Shown here: one piece after another, positions 21,652 to 28,301 of the stretch
Position numbering within the stretch: the first letter of the stretch is position 1
How the letters are laid out: the number at the start of each line of letters is the position of its first letter
Program-made: the position numbers and the translations under genes
The notes under the pieces: generated by a model
Database searches by the model: none
What the model was told of the DNA's origin: nothing
The model's input: only the letters and a program-made list of their open reading frames with translations
Virus record (IMG/VR): IMGVR_UViG_3300037153_000610
Coordinates: 1 to 42,995 of that record
Direction: 5' to 3' (one strand)
Source of the DNA: a virus
DNA length: 42,995 nt

Positions 21652-22965
21652 TTAGACGTCCCCGCCGTCCTCGCCCATGTCACCATTTCGGCGAAATGTC
21701 ACCACTTCCCCGCCGACCGCGTCCCGCCGTGGTGACATCGGGGCCTCGGGCGTCCCGTCGAAGAGGCCGACCGCAGACGCCGGGAGCTTCGGGCGGGCGG
21801 TGACGCCGTAGGTGTTGACGGTGAGCTCGATCCCCGCGTGGCCGAGCTGGCGCTGCACGTAGACGGGCGAGACGCCGGCGTCGATGAGCCGCGTGCCGTA
21901 GGTGTGGCGCAGGTCCTGGGCGGAGAGCGGGTGGGCGAGCCCCGCCTGGCGCCCGAGGCGGGCGAGGGCGCGGGCGACGTTCCGCGCCTGGACGGGGCCC
22001 CCGTCGCGGGACGGGAAGAGCCAGCGGCCGACGGGCGTGCCGGCCTTGAGCGCCCGCTTCTTGAGCCCGGCGACCTGGGCCCGGAGTACGGCGACGAGTT
22101 CCGGCGACCCGGAGAGGTCGACGTCGCGCGGGCCGAACTTCGGCGGCTCGAGGGTCATCCGCTTGTAGTCGAAGCCTTGGCGGACGTGGAGCACGGGCGG
22201 CTCGGCGCGGAAGTCGGAGACCTCGAGCGCGATCGCCTCGCCGAGCCGGAGCCCGGCGCGGGCGTAGACGAGGAGCAGCGGATACCAGGCGCGCGCGCGG
22301 TCGCGGGTGGTCGTCGTGAGCGCGGCCAGCTCGGGGAGGGCGAGCACGCGCTGCTCGATCCGTTGCACGCGCTCGCGCGTCGTCGGCTCGAAGCGCAGTC
22401 CCCGGGCGCCGCCCAGCTTCGCGGCGGGGTTGGCGGCGAGGAGGCCGTCGTCGACCGCGGCCTGCAGGGCGGCGCGGAGCGCGGCGTAGACGTGGCGGAC
22501 GGAGCCGGGCGCGAGTGGCCGCGCGGCGTGGGGGCACGGGATCCCGTGGTCGGCGCGGGCCCTGACGCACGCCGCCCGGGAGCACGGCGCGCGGCCGTCG
22601 ACCTGGACGCCGAGGAGGAAGTCCTTGAGATCGGCGCGCTGGAGCCGCGTGACGCGGACGTCGCCGAGCGCGGGGACGATGAAGCGGGTGCAGGCGCGCT
22701 CGTAGGCGTCCCACGCGCGAGGCTTGAGCGTCGCGCGCTTCTGCCGGAGCCACCGGGCGACCCACTCCGCGAGCGTCATCCGGGGATCCAGCGCCACCCG
22801 CCGCGCTGGCGGGCCCTGCCTGCGGCGCTGCGCGGAGTAGGGGACGAGCGCCTTGAAGGCGTCCTCGGCCTCGGCCTTCGTCCGGAAACGCTTCTGCTGG
22901 CGCACGCCGTGGGCGTCGCGGAAGTCGAGGTAGTGGGCGCCGCGGCGTTGGACGACCTTCGCCAT
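21652..22965 (-). CDS. int: Tyrosine integrase
   Basis: A 437-residue phage integrase. The N-terminus has an arm-binding-type region (VVQRRGAHYLDFRDAHGV), then a SAM-like core-binding domain (65-175) and the catalytic domain: R240 in AGLRLGEA, R353 in DLRHTYG, H376 in LGHAG, Y386 in VNTYG. The usual His of the HxxR box is Gln here (Q350). Residues 128-146 form an unusual Cys/His-rich insertion (C128, C133, C144, H146). The C-terminal 25 codons overlap three arm-type repeats. Coupled by TGATG to the small membrane protein upstream. Confidence 0.95.
   Translation of the reverse strand: MAKVVQRRGAHYLDFRDAHGVRQQKRFRTKAEAEDAFKALVPYSAQRRRQGPPARRVALDPRMTLAEWVARWLRQKRATLKPRAWDAYERACTRFIVPALGDVRVTRLQRADLKDFLLGVQVDGRAPCSRAACVRARADHGIPCPHAARPLAPGSVRHVYAALRAALQAAVDDGLLAANPAAKLGGARGLRFEPTTRERVQRIEQRVLALPELAALTTTTRDRARAWYPLLLVYARAGLRLGEAIALEVSDFRAEPPVLHVRQGFDYKRMTLEPPKFGPRDVDLSGSPELVAVLRAQVAGLKKRALKAGTPVGRWLFPSRDGGPVQARNVARALARLGRQAGLAHPLSAQDLRHTYGTRLIDAGVSPVYVQRQLGHAGIELTVNTYGVTARPKLPASAVGLFDGTPEAPMSPRRDAVGGEVVTFRRNGDMGEDGGDV
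21677..21738. repeat. Right arm-type integrase sites, inside int
   Basis: ATGTCACCATTT at 21677-21688 and ATGTCACCACTT at 21696-21707 are direct copies 19 bases apart. ATGTCACCAC lies in inverse orientation at 21729-21738. They are within the 3' end of the integrase gene and match the left arm copies. Confidence 0.75.
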
Positions 22966-23201
22966 CAGCGCTTCTCCCGCGTGACCGCGGCAGCGATCTC
23001 GGCGATCGATTCAGCCGTCTGGGTCTCGATCGAGGCGTTCGCGATCCCACCCATCGCGGCGACGATCACGAGGACGTTGACCCACAGCGGGAACAGGTTG
23101 AAGGCGTGGCAATAGGCGAGCAGCCCGGTGGTGACGGCGCCGCCGATGAGCCCGGCGACACCGGCACGCTGCTGCATGCGCTTGGTAGGAGTCGCGACCA
23201 T
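22965..23201 (-). CDS. Small two-span membrane protein next to int
   Basis: A 78-residue protein with two hydrophobic helices: GVAGLIGGAVTTGLLAYCHA and LFPLWVNVLVIVAAMGGIAN, flanked by charged ends. The tail ESIAEIAAAVTREKR is helical. It is encoded between the repressor-like gene and int, with TGATG coupling to int, so it is likely made in the lysogen. It could be a superinfection-exclusion protein or a holin; the lysogenic context favours the first. No known family recognised. Confidence 0.65.
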   Translation of the reverse strand: MVATPTKRMQQRAGVAGLIGGAVTTGLLAYCHAFNLFPLWVNVLVIVAAMGGIANASIETQTAESIAEIAAAVTREKR

Positions 23202-23434
23202 CAGCTAGCTCCCCGGGCGCGCCGGGAAGGCGTCGGCCGCGCCGACGTCGACGGGTTCCCCGCCGCCCCGCGATCGGCGTACAGCGTGAGGGCGGTGACG
23301 GCGAGGGGCGGGATCGGGTTGGTCCCGGTCTCCCACCGGGAGACGGTCATCATGCGGACGCCGAGCGCGTCCGCGAGTGCGTGCTGGGTCAGGCCCAGCC
23401 GGCGCCTCAGGCGCCGCAGGTCGGTGTTTGTCAT
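23201..23434 (-). CDS. XRE helix-turn-helix repressor (Cro/CI-like)
   Basis: A 77-residue protein: LRRLRRRLGLTQHALADALG, then VRMMTVSRWETGTNPIPPLA. This is a full XRE domain with the conserved QxxLA and SRWE positions. There is no oligomerisation or peptidase domain; the C-terminal 25 residues are unstructured. Located between an excisionase-like gene and int, it is a candidate lysogeny regulator. It is overlapped almost entirely by the extended frame of the upstream gene. Confidence 0.88.
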   Translation of the reverse strand: MTNTDLRRLRRRLGLTQHALADALGVRMMTVSRWETGTNPIPPLAVTALTLYADRGAAGNPSTSARPTPSRRARGAS

Positions 23435-23819
23435 GCCCGGGACTATACCCGGAGGCTAACCCGATGGGAAATGGCCGCGCCGCGTCGCGATGGGCCGCGC
23501 GGTAGGCGCGCGCGTCGGCGAGCCGGACATGGCGCCGCCGCCCGATCCGCTCCACGGGGAGCGCGCCCGCCGCCATCAGGTTCGCCGCGGTCTTCTCGGC
23601 GACGCCGAGCTCCGCGGCGAGCGCCGCCGCATCGAGCGGGCGTTCGGCATCGGGCCCCGCCCGCGCCGCGTTCACGCGGGCGAGATGCACCGCGGCCAGC
23701 GTGGTCCAGCCGGCGAGCTTCGCGAGGAACGCGACCACGTCGCTCTCGAGCGCCTGCGTGAGGTCGGGATCGGGGAGCGCCACAAGATCCGCTACGGCGA
23801 CGCTCCCCTCGCTGCCCAT
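23205..23819 (-). CDS. Excisionase-like HTH protein with long overlapping tail
   Basis: A 204-codon frame. Residues 1-128 look real: a helical N-terminus (DPDLTQALESDVVAFLAKLA) and an excisionase/MerR-type DNA-binding unit (AAALAAELGVAEKTAANLMA, then LPVERIGRRRHVRLADARA). From residue 129 on, the frame runs out-of-phase through the whole repressor gene at 23201-23434 and looks like low-complexity read-through (RTRGRARRPHDDR). Either the two genes overlap by 230 bases or a base is missing near 23440 and the true protein ends there. The likely role is directing excision or early gene control. Confidence 0.6.
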   Translation of the reverse strand: MGSEGSVAVADLVALPDPDLTQALESDVVAFLAKLAGWTTLAAVHLARVNAARAGPDAERPLDAAALAAELGVAEKTAANLMAAGALPVERIGRRRHVRLADARAYRAAHRDAARPFPIGLASGYSPGHDKHRPAAPEAPAGPDPARTRGRARRPHDDRLPVGDRDQPDPAPRRHRPHAVRRSRGGGEPVDVGAADAFPARPGS

Positions 23820-23863
23820 TGCGGCGGTCGGCCTAGCGCCGCACGGGCGGGTGTGTCAAGGTA

Positions 23864-23899
23864 CCAACGTGAAGGGTTGGCGTTGCTGCAATAGCAGCA
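23864..23899. promoter_or_regulatory. Two inverted repeats before the excisionase-like gene
   Basis: CCAAC-gtgaagg-GTTGG at 23864-23880 and the perfect TGCTGC-aata-GCAGCA at 23884-23899 lie side by side in a 116-base gap, next to AT-rich sequence. They are candidate operators, or a hairpin ending the upstream RHH transcript. Confidence 0.5.
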
Positions 23900-23935
23900 T
23901 GTCGCATTATTTACGTCGCGTAGGATTGGCGCGGC

Positions 23936-24103
23936 CTATCGTGTCCTCGCCGCGAAGCGCTCGGCTGCCTTGCGGAGCACGGTGCGGATGAGCTTCGCCG
24001 TTGATCCGCGTTCACCAGGATCGGCTTGCCGTGCGGCTTCTTTCACGAACGCCGCCCAGACGTCGGGGTCGAGGTAGAGCGTGGTCTTCTTCTTCCGAGG
24101 CAT
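23936..24103 (-). CDS. Ribbon-helix-helix protein
   Basis: A 55-residue protein: MPRKKKTTLYLDPDVWAAFV, KEAARQADPGERGSTAKLIR and a final helix with TVLRKAAERFAAR. The strand KKTTLYLDPDVW and the GSTAKLIR turn are typical of the RHH fold. It is transcribed away from the early operon, and the gap between them has direct repeats and a palindromic promoter, so it probably represses the early operon, its own gene or both. No toxin is adjacent. Confidence 0.8.
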   Translation of the reverse strand: MPRKKKTTLYLDPDVWAAFVKEAARQADPGERGSTAKLIRTVLRKAAERFAARTR

Positions 24104-24112
24104 CGCGGGCTG

Positions 24113-24137
24113 TCAGTGGCAAATTGCTGCTTCAGTG
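24113..24137 (+). repeat. Direct repeats TCAGTGrCAA in the divergent gap
   Basis: TCAGTGGCAA begins at 24113 and TCAGTGACAA at 24132, 19 bases apart, so on nearly the same face of the helix. RHH proteins often bind such direct repeats in pairs. They lie between the RHH gene and the early promoter. Confidence 0.5.
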
Positions 24138-24157
24138 ACAATTCGCGCGAAAATATC

Positions 24158-24185
24158 TTGACAGTATCCGGATAATGACCATACA
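24158..24185 (+). promoter_or_regulatory. Early promoter with palindromic spacer
   Basis: -35 TTGACA at 24158-24163, 16-base spacer and -10-like CATACA at 24180-24185. The spacer contains the perfect palindrome TATCCGGATA (24165-24174). The layout is the same as at hicA: operator between the boxes and a CATAC -10. It would start the plus-strand early operon. Confidence 0.6.
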
Positions 24186-24237
24186 AGGCGGCTTTCGCGC
24201 CCCAGCTCGCGCGCAGAGGAGAGGAGGTTGCCGCGGT

Positions 24238-24633
24238 ATGGCGGATCGTCTGACGAAGGAGGAGCAGCGGTGGCGGGCGGCGATCCGCGCGCGGCGCTAC
24301 GACGAAGCACTCGCCATCTGTCGCCGAGTCGAGCCCCTGCTTGCAAGTCTCGTCGCTGAGTCGCACGGCGCGCGACGCGCCGACGGACGCAGGAAGGCCG
24401 CCTCGCTTGGTGGGAGCGTGGGACCGCTCGGCGCGCCCAGTGTCTTGAACGGCTGGATTCCGGCGCCCGATCTCGCACGCGAGGTGGGACTCGACACGCG
24501 CACGATCAAGCGACAGCTGACGGGCCACGTCTTCGCGTCGCCGATCAGCGACCGCGTCACGCTCGTCCATCGCGAGAGCTACTTCGCCTGGGTTGCTGCC
24601 GGGCGTCCGGCGCCCCAGCCGCAGGCGAGCTGA
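24238..24633 (+). CDS. Small DNA-binding-type early protein
   Basis: A 131-residue protein. I start it at the ATG at 24238, which has GGAGAGGAGG in front. The first 45 residues are a charged helix pair (MADRLTKEEQRWRAAIRARR). Residues 75-125 look like a helix-turn-helix (IPAPDLAREVGLDTRTIKRQ) with a following strand DRVTLVHRESYFAWVA, as in excisionase-like domains. It is the first gene of the recombination operon and is coupled by ATGA to the exonuclease gene. Possibly a regulator or a replication accessory. Confidence 0.7.
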   Translation: MADRLTKEEQRWRAAIRARRYDEALAICRRVEPLLASLVAESHGARRADGRRKAASLGGSVGPLGAPSVLNGWIPAPDLAREVGLDTRTIKRQLTGHVFASPISDRVTLVHRESYFAWVAAGRPAPQPQAS

Positions 24634-25535
24634 TGAGCGATCGCACTCGCAGTCTCGGCGCGTCCGACGCCGCTGCCGCGGTCGGCCGCGACCCGTGGCG
24701 CACGCCGGCGGATCTCTACCTCGAGAAGACCGGGCGGCTCGGCCCGCAGCTCCGCGCCTCGCCGGCGATGGAGGCCGGAACGTTCCTCCAGGACGGTATC
24801 CTCGACTGGGCGGCGCACACGCTCGGCCTGCCGCTCGCCTGCCGGCAGTGGGCCCTCGTCCATCCCACCCACCCCGAGCTCTCGGCCACGCTCGACGCCG
24901 TCCTGGATGACGGCGCGCTCCTCGAGGCGAAAACGGCCGGCCTCGTCGGCGGGACGGGCGAGCACCTCGCCGCGTGGGGCGATGCCGGCACGGACGACGT
25001 GCCGACGCATGTCCTCCTCCAGGTCCACCACCAGTTCGCCGTCGCCGCCGCACAGCCCGACTGGCCGGCAGGCCGAGAGCCGCGGCGCTGCTACGTGCCG
25101 GCCCTGCTGGCCCGGCGCGGCCTGGTCCTCTTCCTCGTCGAGCGGCACGACGCCCTCGTCGACGCCCTGATCGAGCGCGAGCGGCAGTTCTGGCGCGACT
25201 ACGTGCTCGCGGACCGCTGCCCGCCCGACAGCCTCCCGACGCTCGACGTGCTGGCACGGATCGCCCGTGAGCCGGCCGTGACGGTGCCGATTCCAGACGC
25301 CGCCGTGCGCGCGTGGCAGGAGGCCAAGGCCAAGGTGAAGGACGCCGAGGCGGCGGAGTCGGCCACCCGCCGGACCGTGCTCGCCGCCCTGGGGACCGCC
25401 GAAGCGGGCACGTGCACGCTCGGGACGGTCCTCTATGTCGAACGACAGCGCCGCGCCTACGAGGTCCCGGCGTCGACCTACCGCCAGCTCACGTGGAAAC
25501 CCGCCCCCGGGCGGGAGCAGGAGGCCGTCCCATGA
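24633..25535 (+). CDS. YqaJ/lambda-Exo-type recombination exonuclease
   Basis: A 300-residue protein. It begins with the family's GASDAAAAVGRDPWRTPADL and contains the nuclease core LSATLDAVLDDGALLEAKTA, where the Asp and the ExK are the metal-binding residues of the PD-(D/E)xK fold. The helix AGTFLQDGILDWA has Gln at the place where relatives usually have Glu. The enzyme should resect double-strand ends 5' to 3' and load the annealing protein encoded next. The C-terminal 70 residues are helical (AWQEAKAKVKDAEAAESATR). ATGA coupling on both sides. Confidence 0.88.
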   Translation: MSDRTRSLGASDAAAAVGRDPWRTPADLYLEKTGRLGPQLRASPAMEAGTFLQDGILDWAAHTLGLPLACRQWALVHPTHPELSATLDAVLDDGALLEAKTAGLVGGTGEHLAAWGDAGTDDVPTHVLLQVHHQFAVAAAQPDWPAGREPRRCYVPALLARRGLVLFLVERHDALVDALIERERQFWRDYVLADRCPPDSLPTLDVLARIAREPAVTVPIPDAAVRAWQEAKAKVKDAEAAESATRRTVLAALGTAEAGTCTLGTVLYVERQRRAYEVPASTYRQLTWKPAPGREQEAVP

Positions 25536-26389
25536 TCGAAGGCACACCCGCGATCGTCCCGACGACGGCGCTCGAGGCCGTCGCGCGGGCCGAGATCGAC
25601 ATCCAGGTCGCGACGGCGAAGCGCTATCCCCGCGAGGTCGCGCGGGCTGTCGCGCGCGCGGTCGAGATGGCCACCGCCTCGCCCGACATCGCCGCGCAGT
25701 GCTTCTACGTGCTCAAGCGGAAGGACAACCGGACGGGCAAGGTGACCACCATCGAGGGCCCGTCGATCCGCCTGGCGGAGATCTTCGCCTGCACGTGGGG
25801 GAATCTCGCCTACGGGTTCCGCGCCATCGCCGACGACGGGCGGGCGGTCGTGCTCGAGGGGGTCTGCGTCGACTACGAGACGAACCTCCGCTGCACGAAG
25901 CAGGTGCGCCGCAACGTGCTCGACCGCAACGGGCGGCGCCTCTCCGAGGACCTCGTCACCGTGACGACGATGGCGGCCGGCTCGATCGGGTGCCGCAATG
26001 CGATCTTTGGGGTGATCCCGGGCGTCTACGTCGAGGAGGCGTTGCGCGCCGCCAAGCACACCGCCGTCGGCGTGGCCACGAGCGTTATCATCCGCCGCGA
26101 CAAGGCGCTCGCGTATTTTGCCAAGCTCGGGATCGAGGAAGCACGGGTGCTCGGCGTGCTCGGGCGGGAGACGGTCGACGCCATCACGGACGAGGACGTC
26201 GCGACGCTGCTGGGGCTCGCGACGGCGATCCGCGACGGCGAGAGCACGGTCGAGCAGGCCTTCCCGCCGCTCGCGCCGCCGGCGGGCTCCGCGGCGTCAG
26301 CGACGGCCGAGGCGGGCAGTCGCGCGGACGCGCTCGCCCACGAGTTGGCTGGTGCGGCGCCCCCCGAGACCACGCCGGAGACGCCATGA
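25532..26389 (+). CDS. Probable single-strand annealing protein
   Basis: A 285-residue protein coupled to the exonuclease. The visible core is KRYPREVARAVARAVEMATA, then CFYVLKRKDNRTGKVTTIEG, PSIRLAEIFACTWGNLAYGF and a region VTTMAAGSIGCRNAIFGVIP. Phages that carry YqaJ-type exonucleases nearly always have a partner annealase beside it, and this family occurs in that place. It does not show a textbook RecT, Beta or Erf motif, so the function is from context. The last 40 residues are disordered. Confidence 0.7.
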   Translation: MIEGTPAIVPTTALEAVARAEIDIQVATAKRYPREVARAVARAVEMATASPDIAAQCFYVLKRKDNRTGKVTTIEGPSIRLAEIFACTWGNLAYGFRAIADDGRAVVLEGVCVDYETNLRCTKQVRRNVLDRNGRRLSEDLVTVTTMAAGSIGCRNAIFGVIPGVYVEEALRAAKHTAVGVATSVIIRRDKALAYFAKLGIEEARVLGVLGRETVDAITDEDVATLLGLATAIRDGESTVEQAFPPLAPPAGSAASATAEAGSRADALAHELAGAAPPETTPETP

Positions 26390-26523
26390 CAGACGGCTGC
26401 TGGATCGGTCTCGGCTGGCTCCTTGGGGCCGCGGTCGGCTACGGCTGGGGCTGGATCAGCGGTCGCCGGCACGTCACGCGGCGGCGGCGGGGGCTCCAGC
26501 TCGACGTCCGGGCGGTCCGATGA
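26386..26523 (+). CDS. Short single-span membrane protein
   Basis: A 45-residue protein overlapping the end of the annealase gene (ATGA). It has one membrane segment with glycine and tryptophan (WIGLGWLLGAAVGYGWGW), followed by a strongly basic tail (GRRHVTRRRRGL), so the tail probably stays in the cytoplasm. No family recognised. Translation coupling is the main support. Confidence 0.55.
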   Translation: MTDGCWIGLGWLLGAAVGYGWGWISGRRHVTRRRRGLQLDVRAVR

Positions 26524-26689
26524 CGGCATGAGGCGCCTGAGATGCCGACACTGCGACGCGCGAGGGGCGGGTTGCTCTATGCGATCTGCTGCGTGTTTGA
26601 CACATTCAGTACGAACCCCGGCATCTAGTCAGGGCATGAAGACCAAGCAGGCCGCCCGAGGCCCGCGCCGCCCCTCGAGGGGGCAAGCC
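26524..26689 (+). other. Gap with possible promoter
   Basis: 166 bases before a secreted-protein gene. A perfect TTGACA is at 26597-26602, but no good -10 follows at 16-18 bases. An in-frame upstream extension with CRHCDARGAGC exists from 26528; it has no ribosome site, so I left it out of the gene. Confidence 0.35.
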
Positions 26690-27145
26690 ATGAGGCGGGC
26701 TCTGGTTCTCGCGCTCGCCTGTGCCACGCCGGCCGGCGCCTCGCGAGTCAACGTTTCGCGCCTCGAACGGCAAGCCTTCTATTGCGCGCTCTGGGTGCGG
26801 GCCCGCTCTGGCCTCGGGAGCCGCTTCAACTACGCGCTCCGTCCGAACCGGGACGGCACGGTGACGCTCGAGTCGTCGGAGCTGCCCGGGAGCGGAGAGA
26901 GCGCGGCGTTTCGGCGGTGCCTGCGTGAGGAGGGCAATGACGTCCAGCGCGCGCCCGAGCCTTCGCGCGCGCAGGAAGAGGCGGCGTGGCGGCGCCGGTG
27001 CTCCTGGATTCGGAGCCCGATCGACATGGAGTGGAAGGACTGTTACCCGACCCCGGCGGAAGACGCAGCCGCGCGCCGTGTGCGATGCCGCATGCCCGAT
27101 CTTGATGAGCAGGAGGCGGCGGCGAACCACTGTCCAGCGCCCTAG
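26690..27145 (+). CDS. Secreted cysteine-containing protein
   Basis: A 151-residue protein with a classic signal peptide: MRRALVLALACATPAGASRV, with cleavage likely after AGA. The mature part has a charged helical body with five or more Cys (FYCALWV, RRCLREEG, RRRCSWI, WKDCYPT, NHCPAP), which may form disulfides in the periplasm. The ATG at 26690 is preceded by AGGGGGC. I do not recognise the family. A secreted protein in an early or lysogenic operon may change the host surface. Confidence 0.65.
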   Translation: MRRALVLALACATPAGASRVNVSRLERQAFYCALWVRARSGLGSRFNYALRPNRDGTVTLESSELPGSGESAAFRRCLREEGNDVQRAPEPSRAQEEAAWRRRCSWIRSPIDMEWKDCYPTPAEDAAARRVRCRMPDLDEQEAAANHCPAP

Positions 27146-27155
27146 CGCGCATGCC

Positions 27156-27341
27156 ATGAGGACCCGGCTCTCGGCGCGCGAGGCCCGCGCGGGCGTGCGG
27201 CGCCGCGCGCCGTCGTGCCCGCATCCCCCGGCGCGCACGTTCTGGCAGGAGGGCGACTACGCGACGCCCGACAAGCTGGTGTGCGGGCGCTGCTTCGTCG
27301 TGCTCGCGCAGCGGACGCACGCGCCGCCGCCGCGGCGCTAG
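27156..27341 (+). CDS. Small zinc-finger protein
   Basis: A 61-residue basic protein. SCPHPPARTFW and KLVCGRCFVVL give Cys and His ligands for one zinc. Similar short proteins with a CxH...CxRC arrangement occur in phage early regions. Its TAG stop overlaps the stop of the convergent DUF3309 gene in CTAG at 27338-27341. Function unknown. Confidence 0.6.
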   Translation: MRTRLSAREARAGVRRRAPSCPHPPARTFWQEGDYATPDKLVCGRCFVVLAQRTHAPPPRR

Positions 27342-27487
27342 AGGCGCCCGAGCAGAATCAGAATCAGCACGACGATCAGCACCGTGCCGACCGCGCCGGT
27401 CGGGGCGTAGCCGTACTGGTGGTATCCCCAAGTCGGCAGGCCGCCGACGAGCAGCAGAATCAGCAGCACCAGGAGCACGAGTCCCAT
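27338..27487 (-). CDS. DUF3309-family two-span membrane protein
   Basis: A 49-residue protein: MGLVLLVLLILLLVGGLPTW, then GYHQYGYAPTGAVGTVLIVV and LILILLGRL. The two hydrophobic helices with LPTW and a GYxPxG loop are the signature of DUF3309, which is widespread in bacteria and of unknown function. In the phage it follows the endolysin and a zinc protein, so it could be the holin. The ATG overlaps the previous stop (TGATG). Confidence 0.85.
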   Translation of the reverse strand: MGLVLLVLLILLLVGGLPTWGYHQYGYAPTGAVGTVLIVVLILILLGRL

Positions 27488-27690
27488 CAGCGTGTCCTCA
27501 TGCGCGGCGGACGCCGCGGCTGGCCCGTACAGACCGGACACCGCTCGCGGCGCGCGCGCTTGCGGCCCGGGCGCCCTTCGCAGCTCGCGCAGACGAGGTG
27601 CGAGCATTCGACATAGAGCGTCCAGCCGGCGTCCTCCGGCGGCGGCTTCTCGCAGACGATGCAGACGAGGAGGAGAGGAAACTCCGGCAC
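27487..27690 (-). CDS. RING-like zinc protein
   Basis: A 67-residue protein with GTG start at 27690. It contains VCIVCEKPPP, then VECSHLVCASCEGRPGRK and RERCPVCTGQP: a C-x2-C ... C-x-H-x2-C-x2-C ... C-x2-C arrangement, as in RING fingers and related treble clefs. A different frame in the same place (ATG at 27699) gives a Ser/Arg-rich product without motifs and was rejected. It is coupled to DUF3309. A phage protein of this kind may bind another protein; no enzyme activity can be inferred. Confidence 0.65.
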   Translation of the reverse strand: MPEFPLLLVCIVCEKPPPEDAGWTLYVECSHLVCASCEGRPGRKRARRERCPVCTGQPRRPPRMRTR

Positions 27691-27697
27691 CGTACCA

Positions 27698-28297
27698 TTA
27701 CGCCGCCTGCGCGGGCGGGGGCGCCGTTGCCTCGCACGGCGTCCACGTGAGCGCCACGTTGAACTTCTCCGCGTAGCCCTGGATCGTGCCCGCCTTGTCG
27801 GTGCCGTTGACGATCTTCCGCGCGTTGTAGAAGTCGGTCCCCTGCGCGTTGATGTAGTCCGACAGCTTCCGCCCCGTGAAGGAGCCGTGCGTCATGCCGT
27901 AGAAGATCACGTCGGTGGCGATCTCCAGGTCGAGCGCGTGGTCCGCGACCTGCACGATATCCTTGCCCCACTGCGCGCCGCACGCCGCCTGCATCGTCTG
28001 GTAGTTGGCGAGCCACGTGAGCTGGACGAAGCCGCGGCCGTAGTAGCACTGGTCGTACGGCCCGGCCGGCTGGCCGTAGGGATAGCCTTTGCCCTTCCCG
28101 TACTCCGCGATCGGCGCCATCGTGCACGCCGTCTCGTGGTACGTCGTGGCGAGCACGTAGGCGAACTGCCGGTAGTCCAGGCCGACCTCGTCGGCGCGAT
28201 CGATCAGGCAGTTGAGGCCGTCGACTTGCTGCTGGGTCAGGTGCCCGCCGAAGAGGGACGCCCGCACGCTGTCGAAAAAATACTTCCGGTGAATCAT
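27698..28297 (-). CDS. Endolysin, glycoside hydrolase family 19
   Basis: A 199-residue chitinase-like lysin. The likely catalytic pair is E55 in TTYHETACTM and E65 in IAEYGKGKGYPYG; the typical YYGRGFVQLTWLANYQTM of the family follows. It should cut the glycan chains of peptidoglycan at the end of infection. There is no signal peptide, so a holin or similar is needed for release. The ATG at 28297 has GTGGAGG at the right distance; a GTG 15 bases upstream is less likely. Confidence 0.95.
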   Translation of the reverse strand: MIHRKYFFDSVRASLFGGHLTQQQVDGLNCLIDRADEVGLDYRQFAYVLATTYHETACTMAPIAEYGKGKGYPYGQPAGPYDQCYYGRGFVQLTWLANYQTMQAACGAQWGKDIVQVADHALDLEIATDVIFYGMTHGSFTGRKLSDYINAQGTDFYNARKIVNGTDKAGTIQGYAEKFNVALTWTPCEATAPPPAQAA

Positions 28298-28301
28298 CGC
28301 A

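Noticed and set aside
26597-26630. A definite promoter at TTGACA 26597-26602
   Set aside because: No acceptable -10 lies 16-18 bases downstream; kept only as a possible element.
27498-27699. A Ser/Arg-rich protein from ATG at 27699
   Set aside because: It has no motif, while the overlapping GTG frame encodes an ordered Cys-His cluster and is coupled to DUF3309.
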